Below, one piece after another: positions 1 through 6,649 of a DNA stretch of 13,036 bases; the first letter of the stretch is position 1, and every line of letters begins with the position of its first letter. The position numbers were made by a program, and so were the translations under genes. The stretch comes from SLST01 sp964458555 (GTDB taxonomy: Bacteria > Spirochaetota > Spirochaetia > DSM-27196 > SLST01), in assembly GCA_964458555.1 (NCBI GenBank), contig CAYWJH010000094.1, positions 1 to 13,036 of the forward strand, read 5' to 3'. The notes under the pieces are model-generated. The model was given only the letters and a program-made list of their open reading frames with translations, ran no database searches and was not told the origin of the DNA.

Positions 1-11
1 CGCCGGACCGC

Positions 12-40
12 TTGCGCCACCCGCCGCCGAAGCGTACACT
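12..40 (+). promoter_or_regulatory. Sigma70-like promoter of the DUF362 gene
   Basis: TTGCGC at 12-17 and TACACT at 35-40 are separated by exactly 17 bases. The -10 element ends 11 bases before the ATG at 52, and the bases between (tccaccttcgtc, partly overlapping) are pyrimidine-rich with no Shine-Dalgarno. Transcription should begin within about 5 bases of the start codon, so a leaderless or near-leaderless message is inferred. The same TTGCGC -35 is found before purA and the aldo/keto reductase. Confidence 0.5.
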
Positions 41-51
41 CCACCTTCGTC

Positions 52-1287
52 ATGACAAACAACGAACGCCCCGCCCGGGTCCGGGCAGTACGGTGCGACC
101 ACGGCGCGAGCGACGAGCGGGTCTACGAGGCGCTTGCGCACGCGCTCGACCCGCTCGACGCCGCCTGGGAACGCCTGGCCGCCGCCCGACGCATCGGCAT
201 CAAGTTCAACCAGGACATGCCTCCCGACAAGGTCGTCGTGCACCGCGGCCATCGCCAGCAGCTCGTCAGCGATTCGGTCGTTCGCGCGACGATCCGGCTG
301 CTTCGCGAACGCACGGACGCGGAGCTATTCGTCGTGGACATAGGGGTGGAGAACGTGCGACCGGGGCAGACGCGCCGTGAGAACGCGACGATCCTGCCCC
401 TGCTCGACGAGCTGGACGTGCGCTTCATCGACGCGACCGACGGACCGGTCGCCTGGACGCCCGTTCCCGATGGAGGCAATCTCTTCGGCTCGTACCCGCT
501 GCCGGCTGCGTCCATGGAAGCTGACGAGTTCGTCTCGGTGCAGACTGCGAAGAATCACCGCTTCATGGGCGTCACGCTCACGACGAAGAACCTCTTCGGC
601 CTCGCCGCGCTCCCGCCGGAGGGGCGCCCTCGGGCGTACTACCACCACGTCGTTCGCCTGCCGTACGTGCTCGCCGACCTCGCGCGCATCTACGACCCGA
701 CGCTCAACATCGTCGACGCGATGGTGGGGCAGGCAGGCGAGGAGTGGGGACCCGGTGACTACCCGCGCGTCTGCGACGCGCTCGTCGCCGGCGACCAGAC
801 GATCGCCACCGACGCGTGCGTCGCGCATCTGATGGGCCACGACCCGACGTCCGACTGGCCCGCGCAGCCTTTCATCCGCGACCGTAACCACCTGCTCGTC
901 GCCGCGCAGGGAGGGTTCGGCACGGTAGACCTCGACGAGATCGAGTTCGAGTCCGAGGTCGACGCGCCGATGGGTGAGTTCTTCACGCTCGAGTTCGACC
1001 CCGAGGAACGGGTCCGCAGCTGGATCCGCTCGATGTGCGAGCAGGCGCTCTTCTACCGGGACAACCGCGACCGGCTGGTGTCCGAACACGCCGGCTCGTA
1101 CATCCTGCTCCAGATGGGCGAGGTCCGATGGTCCGACCCGCACGGACACATAGGCCACAGCCGGCGCAAGCTCGCCGGCGACCACCCGGAGGAAGGGCTC
1201 TGGCTCAAGTACGTCGACCCGGACGAGGCGGAGGCGGAGCGCTACGAGGTCTACGCCGATACGCTCGCGCGGCTGGCGAGCTCGTAG
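52..1287 (+). CDS. DUF362 domain-containing protein
   Basis: A 411-residue protein of the DUF362 family, whose biochemical role is poorly defined. Visible family features are the IGIKFN segment near residue 49 and the core block around residues 161-190 with TAKNH (165-169), TLTTKNLFGL (175-184) and a following proline pair. A later segment, LNIVDAMVGQAGEEWGPGD, runs into the typical 'ALVAGDQTIATDACVAHLMG' type of ending. Some DUF362 proteins carry a ferredoxin-like [4Fe-4S] region; no CxxCxxC cluster motif is present here, so this is the cluster-free form. There is no signal peptide or membrane segment, so it is probably cytoplasmic. The ATG at 52 is chosen because the promoter lies immediately upstream; no Shine-Dalgarno is seen. 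It converges with the next gene, leaving 23 bases between the stops. Family assignment is firm; function is unknown. Confidence 0.85.
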   Translation: MTNNERPARVRAVRCDHGASDERVYEALAHALDPLDAAWERLAAARRIGIKFNQDMPPDKVVVHRGHRQQLVSDSVVRATIRLLRERTDAELFVVDIGVENVRPGQTRRENATILPLLDELDVRFIDATDGPVAWTPVPDGGNLFGSYPLPAASMEADEFVSVQTAKNHRFMGVTLTTKNLFGLAALPPEGRPRAYYHHVVRLPYVLADLARIYDPTLNIVDAMVGQAGEEWGPGDYPRVCDALVAGDQTIATDACVAHLMGHDPTSDWPAQPFIRDRNHLLVAAQGGFGTVDLDEIEFESEVDAPMGEFFTLEFDPEERVRSWIRSMCEQALFYRDNRDRLVSEHAGSYILLQMGEVRWSDPHGHIGHSRRKLAGDHPEEGLWLKYVDPDEAEAERYEVYADTLARLASS

Positions 1288-1310
1288 CCGCCCGCCAGCC
1301 GCGCCGGTCC

Positions 1311-3449
1311 CTACCCCTCGGCGAACACGACGTCGATCCGCTCGATCTCGCCGCTCTTGTCGAAGATCGCGCGGCTCTGCTCCGCGGGACAGGTCAGCGA
1401 TTCGATCCGCTCCTCGCTCCCGTCGCGTCGTCGGATCACGAGGTGCGGGCTCGCCCCGCGCCGGGATACGACGACCGGCGTCTCACAGAAGGTGTAGGCA
1501 AAGGATCCAGTCTCCACGTCGAGCGAACGCTCGGCGCCCGAGGCGTCGACGTAGGTCAGCCGCAGCGGCTTTGCCGCGAACTCGTCGTCCTGCACGAGGA
1601 ACGGGTCGAACTCGATCCGTCCGTCGGCGACGAGCAGGCCCAGCTCGGCGAATCGGGCGATAATCTCTTCCTTGACCTGCCCGGTCATCCCCGGCTGCTT
1701 CGCTCCCCCGCCCCACGGCGTGTGCGAGTAGGGATCCATGGGGAAGGCGCCGTAGTCGTCGGGTTCCTTGTTGAAGCCGATCCCGCCTCGGATGTCGAAG
1801 TAGCGCTCGCGCAGCGAGCGGGCGAGCTCGTCGTCGCCGGCGCGATGGGCGCGGAGCACGTTCTCCTGGGTGGCCAGCAGGAGCTTTGACACCATGTGCC
1901 AGTAGACGCTTCCCAGGCCCTCGTAGCCAAAGAAGGTGCCCGACCGGCCGGTGAAGTACTGGTGCTGGAAGGTCTCCTCGTAGAGATCGGCGAGCTCGTC
2001 GATGTCGGCGGCGGTGAGATCGGTCTGCGGATGCGTCTCTCCGTATTCGCATGCAGCACGACGGAGGATCGCGGCGTTGCGGAAGTCCGGGTTGAAGTGG
2101 ACCGCCCCGTCGGCGTCCGCGACGACGAGCGACTGCTCCGGCTCGGCGAGCAGCTTCCCGACCGCCCCGCTCTCCTGTGCCTTTGCCGGCGAGATCGTGT
2201 TGCGCTCCATGAATCCGGGGAGCTCGCGGTTGGGGTAGAGCATGTAGGAATGCTGATCGGCGCGGTAGAGCGCGCTCGAGCGAATCGCTTCGAGGGTCTG
2301 CTCGGCCCGCCGCGGCTCGACGACCTCGGACGAAATGGCGGCGACCTGTCCTTCGAGCATCTCGTAGAGGGGAACGATCTCGATGCCGATCGGCGTGCGC
2401 TCTGCGTCCCGCTGGACCGACAGCGTATTGTACGAGTGGTAGAGCTCGTCGGAGCGTTGGTTTCCCTCGACCGTCTCCGCGGCGAGCTCTTGAATCAGGG
2501 TGAACAGGTCGATCACTTCGTCCGCGCTCGCCGCGGGCGTCCAGCCGGTCGCACGGGCCTCGCCGGCGGCGCGGAGCGCTTCGACGATCTCGTGCATCCA
2601 CGTGTACGTCTCCTCGAACACGGTGAACTCCGGCGTCCGGACCCGTTCGACGAGCCGGGACACAAAGGAGGCGAAGCGGTTCAGGTACGCCGCGGTCACG
2701 ACCGAGACCCCCTTTCCCACGAGCGCGTTGTTCGCGTCGTTCCACTCGGGGCGCTGCGTGTTCATCCAGATCCCGCCGTCGGGCACCAGGTTGGACGCCT
2801 TCGCGAGCGCGAGGATGACGAGCTTCTCCACCATCGACGCGTGCACCACCCCGTCGTCCGGCCCGTGGAGAAGCTTGCCGTCGCTGCCGATCCGCTCGTA
2901 CCGATCCATCGCCGCGCGATCGCGCTCGGTGTCGAAGGTGATCGTGTTGTACGGGTCCTCGAGCATCTCGTCGAACGACGCGATGAGGTAGGGGACGTCG
3001 GCGAAGGAGAAGAGCGGTCTCGCGAGGAAGCCCTCGAGGGCGCCGGGCAGGTAGTCTTCGGCGAGCTCGAGCAGCTTCTGGAGGTAGACGATTTGGTGGT
3101 CTCCCCAGTAGCCGATGTTCGCCCACGGCGAGTCCGGGTCCGGTCGTTCCCACTCGATGCCCTCGTCGGTCACCCGGTAGGGGTTGTAGCCGTCGATCGT
3201 GGTCGCGTTGAGGAACTTTGCGATCACGTTCACGACGAACAGCGGCGAGGTACGCAGCAGCGCCTCCCAGTTCTGGAAGATATCGCGCCAGTTCCCCTGG
3301 TAGGCGAGCCGCGGGCTGCCGTCTTCGGTTTCGGTCTCGATCGAGAAGGCGTTCCACGGCCGGCTCGGGTCGCCGTGCCGCCGGCTGAAGGTGAGCGGCA
3401 GATACTCCAGCGCGAGTCTGGTCATCGTCGCGTCGCCGAGCGCCTCCAC
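1311..3449 (-). CDS. Large protein of unknown function, probably N-terminally truncated; possibly carbohydrate-active
   Basis: A 712-residue product whose function I do not firmly recognise. It is rich in Trp, Tyr and Asn motifs: GNWRDIFQNWEAL (52-64), IGYWGDHQI (112-120), RPEWNDANNALVGKG (233-247), then FFGYEGLGSVYWHMVSKLLLA and IGFNKEPDDYGAFPMDPYSHT further on, and a beta-rich tail. The Trp/Asp-rich motifs in a helical protein recall (alpha/alpha)6-barrel glycosidases and phosphorylases; this is inference only. There is no signal peptide. The earliest usable start is a GTG at 3449, with an ATG at 3425 as the alternative; neither has a good Shine-Dalgarno. The protein begins abruptly at a conserved-looking block (LALEYLPLTFSRRHGDPSRP, residues 12-31). 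The frame stays open upstream to beyond 3617 without any ATG, GTG or TTG between 3450 and 3617. This suggests that the natural N-terminus is missing (see the fragment at 3474-3581). It lies 167 bases downstream of purA in the same direction. Confidence 0.7.
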   Translation of the reverse strand: MEALGDATMTRLALEYLPLTFSRRHGDPSRPWNAFSIETETEDGSPRLAYQGNWRDIFQNWEALLRTSPLFVVNVIAKFLNATTIDGYNPYRVTDEGIEWERPDPDSPWANIGYWGDHQIVYLQKLLELAEDYLPGALEGFLARPLFSFADVPYLIASFDEMLEDPYNTITFDTERDRAAMDRYERIGSDGKLLHGPDDGVVHASMVEKLVILALAKASNLVPDGGIWMNTQRPEWNDANNALVGKGVSVVTAAYLNRFASFVSRLVERVRTPEFTVFEETYTWMHEIVEALRAAGEARATGWTPAASADEVIDLFTLIQELAAETVEGNQRSDELYHSYNTLSVQRDAERTPIGIEIVPLYEMLEGQVAAISSEVVEPRRAEQTLEAIRSSALYRADQHSYMLYPNRELPGFMERNTISPAKAQESGAVGKLLAEPEQSLVVADADGAVHFNPDFRNAAILRRAACEYGETHPQTDLTAADIDELADLYEETFQHQYFTGRSGTFFGYEGLGSVYWHMVSKLLLATQENVLRAHRAGDDELARSLRERYFDIRGGIGFNKEPDDYGAFPMDPYSHTPWGGGAKQPGMTGQVKEEIIARFAELGLLVADGRIEFDPFLVQDDEFAAKPLRLTYVDASGAERSLDVETGSFAYTFCETPVVVSRRGASPHLVIRRRDGSEERIESLTCPAEQSRAIFDKSGEIERIDVVFAEG

Positions 3450-3473
3450 GCGTTCGCGCAGCTCGTCGACCCG

Positions 3474-3581
3474 CGGCGACTGCTCGCGGTGGTGCGGTCG
3501 ACCGACGGCGAGGGGACGGCGGTGGTCACGGTGGCAGGCGAGGGCCTCGAGCCGCTGTCGCTCGAGGTGCCCTGCGTGTAG
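3474..3581 (+). pseudogene. Candidate 3'-terminal remnant of a plus-strand beta-sandwich gene
   Basis: The plus frame ending in TAG at 3579 reads RRLLAVVRSTDGEGTAVV followed by TVAGEGLEPLSLEVPCV. The alternating hydrophobic pattern and the GEGLEP turn look like the last two or three strands of an Ig-like domain, of the kind found at the C-terminus of family 2 glycoside hydrolases. Every codon from 3480 to the stop except one (gca at 3534) ends in G or C. The opposite strand here reads as Arg/His-rich low-quality peptide, as expected of a shadow. To the left of about 3470 the coding signal switches to the minus-strand 712-residue gene, so this looks like a gene tail cut off at a breakpoint. 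It is short, so chance cannot be excluded. Confidence 0.35.
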
Positions 3582-3587
3582 GGCCGC

Positions 3588-3612
3588 CGCGCCGGGGATC
3601 GACGCCGGCGCG
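3588..3612 (-). terminator. Hairpin after purA
   Basis: Perfect 8-bp inverted repeat, CGCGCCGG at 3588-3595 and CCGGCGCG at 3605-3612, with a 9-base loop, starting 4 bases after the purA stop codon. No T-run follows on the minus strand, so this is a GC-rich hairpin candidate rather than a canonical intrinsic terminator. Confidence 0.4.
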
Positions 3613-3616
3613 GGCG

Positions 3617-4942
3617 TTACAGTTCGACCGTCTCCCCGCGTCCCTTCCCGGTGCAGACCGCCGACACGCGGCTGTCGGTCGCCCGCTCGATCATGGATAC
3701 GAGCGTGCGCACGGTCTCCGGCAGGTCGGCCGAGCTACGGCAGTCGGCGAGCGGCTCGTCGAAGCCGGCGAGCGTCTCGTAGCACGGCACTACCCGCGAG
3801 AGCTCGCGCGCGCTCGCCGGGAAGCCGATCTCGCGGCCGTCGAGCTCGTAGGAGACGCACACGCGGATGGGGTCGACGCCGTGCAGGAAGGGAAGCCCGG
3901 TGAGCACGAGCTCGCTCGTCGCGTTGAGCGTGCTCGTGTGTCGCAGCGCGACGAGATCGAGCCAGCCGATGCGCCGCGGACGGCCGGTCGTCGTCCCGTA
4001 CTCGTGCGCGCGCTCGCGGATCAGATCCGCCTCCGCCCCGTCGCTCTCGGTAGGAAAGGGGCCTGAGCCCACCCGGCTCATGTAGACCTTCGCGACGCCC
4101 ACGCTGTTGTCCACCGGCACGGTGAGGCCGGTCGCGTTCGCGATCGCCGCGACGCTGCAGTTGCTCGACGTGACGTAGGGGAAGGTGCCGAAGTCGACGT
4201 CGAGCAGCGAGGCGTTCGCGCCTTCAAACAGGATGCGGCGACCGCGCGAGGCGGCGGCGCGGAGCACCTCGGTCGTATCGGAGACGAAGGGGCGGAGGAA
4301 CTCCGCCGCCTCGCGCAGACGGTCGAGGAGGCCGGCCGCATCGATGGGCTCGTAGGCCTCGCCGGCGAGCGAGGCCCACGCGGCGAGCTGCGCGTTCTTC
4401 ACCTCGACCACGCGCGGGAGCAGCTTCGCGAGCAGCTCGTCGTCGAGCAGATCGACCACGCGCACGGCGGTCGAGCGATGCGCCCGGTCGGCGTAGCAGG
4501 GACCGATCCCCTTCTTCGTCGTGTAGAGCAGCGTCCCCTCGCTCGACGGTTCGCCCACCGACATCGCGCGGTCGAGCAGCCCGTCTTCAACTTTGTGGTA
4601 CGGAAGCACGAGGTGCGCGCGGTGGCTGATGCAGAGGTTGGTCGACGAGATGGACACGCCGGCGTCCCGCAGCTCGGTGATCTCGTCGATCATCGCGAAG
4701 GGGTCCACGACGACGCCGTTGGCGACGACGTTCACCACGCCCGGGTGGAGGATGCCCGACGGCACGAGGTGCAGCGCGTGCTTCACGCCGTCCACGTAGA
4801 CCGAATGGCCTGCGTTCGCGCCTCCATTGTAGCGGACGTTGAGCTGGTGCGACTCGGCGAGCAGATCGACGATCTGCCCTTTGCCTTCGTCGCCGAACTG
4901 GATGCCGGTGACGGCCGTGTGGCCGTCGTTCTGGGCGATCAT
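3617..4942 (-). CDS. purA: Adenylosuccinate synthetase
   Basis: A 441-residue PurA, close to the usual 425-440. It joins IMP and aspartate using GTP to make adenylosuccinate, the first committed step from IMP to AMP, in the cytosol. Signatures include the N-terminal phosphate loop GDEGKGQIVD (residues 17-26; Asp18 is the expected catalytic acid), NGGANAGHS (39-47, with the catalytic His46), the IMP-binding stretch DFGTFPYVTSSNCS, VGSGPFPTE and TTTGRPRRIGWLD. The lysine usually following the P-loop (GKGKIVD) is Gln here. I chose ATG 4942 rather than an in-frame start at 5005 because AAGGAG lies 5 bases upstream and homology starts just after it; the longer start would also lie on the promoter. 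A promoter lies at 4977-5005, so purA has its own transcript. No other purine gene is adjacent. Confidence 0.96.
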   Translation of the reverse strand: MIAQNDGHTAVTGIQFGDEGKGQIVDLLAESHQLNVRYNGGANAGHSVYVDGVKHALHLVPSGILHPGVVNVVANGVVVDPFAMIDEITELRDAGVSISSTNLCISHRAHLVLPYHKVEDGLLDRAMSVGEPSSEGTLLYTTKKGIGPCYADRAHRSTAVRVVDLLDDELLAKLLPRVVEVKNAQLAAWASLAGEAYEPIDAAGLLDRLREAAEFLRPFVSDTTEVLRAAASRGRRILFEGANASLLDVDFGTFPYVTSSNCSVAAIANATGLTVPVDNSVGVAKVYMSRVGSGPFPTESDGAEADLIRERAHEYGTTTGRPRRIGWLDLVALRHTSTLNATSELVLTGLPFLHGVDPIRVCVSYELDGREIGFPASARELSRVVPCYETLAGFDEPLADCRSSADLPETVRTLVSMIERATDSRVSAVCTGKGRGETVEL

Positions 4943-4976
4943 GCGCGCTCCTTGGGCTGGTGGTGAACCCCGAAAG

Positions 4977-5005
4977 ATCATAGTGACGATGCCGGCGAGG
5001 CGCAA
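4977..5005 (-). promoter_or_regulatory. Sigma70-like promoter of purA
   Basis: Read on the minus strand, TTGCGC (5005-5000), a 17-base spacer and TATGAT (4982-4977, five of six consensus bases). The predicted start near 4970 gives a leader of about 28 bases carrying the AAGGAG ribosome site. The -35 hexamer lies inside the loop and arm of the hairpin that follows the upstream esterase gene. Confidence 0.65.
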
Positions 5006-5013
5006 CCGCCTCG
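4996..5013 (-). terminator. Hairpin after the esterase gene, overlapping the purA -35
   Basis: Perfect 7-bp stem (CGAGGCG at 4996-5002, CGCCTCG at 5007-5013) with a 4-base loop, beginning one base beyond the esterase stop codon. There is no T-run. Its placement fits a terminator for the esterase transcript. It also contains the purA -35 hexamer (5000-5005), so the two signals are nested. Confidence 0.45.
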
Positions 5014-5014
5014 G

Positions 5015-5995
5015 CTACCGAGCCGCCTCATCGGGGCGCCCCGAGAACGCGCGGTCAAAGAAGGTGAGCGCGCGCGTCTCCTGCTCGTACCACGTCTCGT
5101 CGGGCAGATTCAGAAACGCGTGGTCGCCCTCGGGGTAGCGGACGAGATCGGCGCGGCCGCCGGCCTCGCGAACCGCCTCGACGTAGAGCTCCGACTGGTT
5201 CATCGCGACGGTCCGGTCGAGGCCGCCGTGGAAGATCAGGATGGGCGGAAGATCGGCGTGGACGTGGGTGACCGGGCTGAGCTCGCGAAGCCGCGACTCG
5301 GGGAAGAGCCGGAACACCCCCGACCGCTCGAACGCGTCCCCCTCGCGCATCGCGACGAGGTCGGTCGGCGCGCACTCGATGAAGGCGAACGCGAGCTCCC
5401 CTGCGGCGAGTTCCATCGTCGAGGCGGCCATGAGCGCGACGTGCCCGCCTGCGGAGACGCCGTAGAGGCCCACGTTGCCGGGGTCCCAGCCGTACGTCCC
5501 CGCCTGCGCCGCGACCCACCGGAGGGCACGGCGGGCGTTTTCCACCGGTCCGGCGAGCCCCCGAGCGATCGACGTCGTATAGTTCACCGCGACGACGAAG
5601 TAGCCGGCGTCGCGCATCCGTGCGAGGAATCGGTCGACGACGCGGATCGTGACCTTGTCGCCCTGGATCCACGACCCGCCGTGAAAGAAGAGCACGACCG
5701 GCGGCCGGGCGTCGGCGGCGCGGGTTGCACCGGTCCCGCCGGCCTCGCCGCCGCCGGCCTCGGGTTCCCACGGGGCCGTGGGCTCGTAGACGTCGAGCCG
5801 GGGCGCGTCGAACAGGCTGCGGTGGTAGACGACGTCGCGGTGCACGACCGGCGGCGCCGGCGGCTCCGCCTCAGACTCGGCGACCAGCCGCCGGACGAGG
5901 TCCGGCGAGGGGAGGTAGAGCGCCTGCACCCGGGGGATCGACGCGCCGAGCAGGAACGCGAACGGGATGGCGACGAGGAGGGGCAGACGACGCAT
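5015..5995 (-). CDS. Secreted or membrane-anchored alpha/beta-hydrolase esterase (BD-FAE / HSL-like)
   Basis: A 326-residue carboxylesterase-type hydrolase expected to cleave ester bonds; the substrate cannot be told from sequence. Residues 1-25 form an export signal or anchor (two arginines, then LPLLVAIPFAFLLGASI). The hydrolase core has the oxyanion motif FFHGGSW (103-109), the nucleophile elbow GVSAGG with Ser181, a candidate Asp260 in HGGLDRTV and His292 in PEGDHAF, giving a complete catalytic triad. A Gly/Ala-rich low-complexity insertion (about 76-97) precedes the HGG motif and may be a linker-like loop. ATG 5995 is supported by the signal sequence and a GGAAG Shine-Dalgarno. It lies upstream of purA, but a hairpin and a separate promoter between them argue against co-transcription. 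The fold is certain; the substrate is unknown. Confidence 0.87.
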   Translation of the reverse strand: MRRLPLLVAIPFAFLLGASIPRVQALYLPSPDLVRRLVAESEAEPPAPPVVHRDVVYHRSLFDAPRLDVYEPTAPWEPEAGGGEAGGTGATRAADARPPVVLFFHGGSWIQGDKVTIRVVDRFLARMRDAGYFVVAVNYTTSIARGLAGPVENARRALRWVAAQAGTYGWDPGNVGLYGVSAGGHVALMAASTMELAAGELAFAFIECAPTDLVAMREGDAFERSGVFRLFPESRLRELSPVTHVHADLPPILIFHGGLDRTVAMNQSELYVEAVREAGGRADLVRYPEGDHAFLNLPDETWYEQETRALTFFDRAFSGRPDEAAR

Positions 5996-6005
5996 ACGCT
6001 TCCGA

Positions 6006-6035
6006 AAGGTATCCAGCCGCGCGGCCTCGCGGCAA
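6006..6035 (-). promoter_or_regulatory. Possible promoter of the esterase gene
   Basis: On the minus strand TTGCCG (6035-6030), an 18-base spacer and TACCTT (6011-6006), followed 10 bases later by the ATG. TACCTT is a weak -10 match, but the same hexamer is the best -10 candidate of the aldo/keto reductase promoter. The GGAAG ribosome site would sit at the very 5' end of the message. Confidence 0.35.
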
Positions 6036-6097
6036 GACCGGTGCTGGCCCGGCGGGTGCGTGGCCGCCGGGCGTCCGTGGCGCGACTGCCACCGCCG

Positions 6098-6112
6098 CGG
6101 GCCCGGCGCCCG
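6098..6112 (-). terminator. Short hairpin after the lipoprotein gene
   Basis: A 5-bp stem (CGGGC at 6098-6102, GCCCG at 6108-6112) with a 5-base loop, five bases beyond the lipoprotein stop. A second small inverted repeat (GTGGC 6077-6081, GCCAC 6088-6092) follows. In such GC-rich DNA short stems arise easily; there is no T-run. Apart from these and the promoter, the intergenic stretch 5996-6117 shows nothing. Confidence 0.25.
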
Positions 6113-6117
6113 AGGAC

Positions 6118-6591
6118 TCAGCCCTGCAGGTCCTCCGCGGTGATATCGAGCTCCATCTCACGGCCGTTGACCGTCAGCGTCGTCGAGAAGCCTTCGGACG
6201 CCTGCATCTCCTCGGAGCCGATGGAGAACTCGATCGACTCGACCGGGCCTCCCTCGAGCGTGAGATCGGCGTTCATCCGCTCTTCCTCGTTGTCGATCGT
6301 GCCGGAGATGGCCGTGTACGGCGTCTCGGGAGCCCCGTCGCCCAGGTAGGCGCCCAGATCAAAACCGTCGAGGGTGAGCTCGTCGCCCTCCTCGTTCAGC
6401 TCGACACCGTCGATCTCTTCGCCGAACGCCGTGGCCATGCTCGCGATCAGCACCGACCCGAAGCTGATCACGAACGCCTGCTTCGCTTCCTCGTCGCTCA
6501 CCGCGGCGCCGGCGGCGCCTCGGCCGCCTTCGCACCCTGCCATCGATGCGAGCAGGAGGATCCCTGCTGCCCACGCTACTACTCGTCTCAT
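6118..6591 (-). CDS. Small putative lipoprotein, function unknown
   Basis: A 157-residue predicted lipoprotein. The N-terminus has Arg2-Arg3, a hydrophobic stretch and a lipobox-like LASMAGC ending in Cys20, so signal peptidase II cleavage and lipid anchoring are inferred; Met at -3 is an uncommon lipobox residue. After a Gly/Ala linker comes an acidic domain (many Glu/Asp) with repeated beta-strand-like pieces such as GDELTLDGFDLG, MNADLTLEGGPVESIEF and FSTTLTVNGREMELDI, which suggests a small all-beta fold exposed outside the membrane. ATG 6591 is preferred over an in-frame start 36 bases earlier because it puts the signal peptide at the N-terminus and is preceded by GGAGAAGG. It follows the histidine kinase gene by 58 bases in the same direction with no clear promoter between, so co-transcription is possible. 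I recognise no named family. Confidence 0.72.
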   Translation of the reverse strand: MRRVVAWAAGILLLASMAGCEGGRGAAGAAVSDEEAKQAFVISFGSVLIASMATAFGEEIDGVELNEEGDELTLDGFDLGAYLGDGAPETPYTAISGTIDNEEERMNADLTLEGGPVESIEFSIGSEEMQASEGFSTTLTVNGREMELDITAEDLQG

Positions 6592-6649
6592 ACCTTCTCC
6601 CTGGTCCAATGCTGTGCGACCGGCCATTCCGGGCGCCTTGAGGTACCGA

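Noticed and set aside
1896..3581. 561-codon open frame on the plus strand opposite the 712-residue gene
   Set aside because: Apart from its last ~35 codons it reads as Arg/Val/Gly-rich shadow of the minus-strand gene, as expected in GC-rich DNA. Only the tail from about 3474 is kept, as a remnant.
3450..3617. Extending the 712-residue gene upstream in frame to the purA stop
   Set aside because: The frame is open, but it contains no start codon, and the peptide between about 3480 and 3617 is Arg/His-rich and unlike the protein that follows.
4943..5005. Longer purA start at 5005, adding 21 residues
   Set aside because: It would begin within the promoter's -35; ATG 4942 has AAGGAG at proper spacing and matches the family N-terminus.
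5120..6349. 409-codon plus-strand open frame across the esterase and lipoprotein
   Set aside because: It is a shadow: it spans two well-supported minus-strand genes and its product is low-complexity Arg/Val/Asp-rich with no domain.
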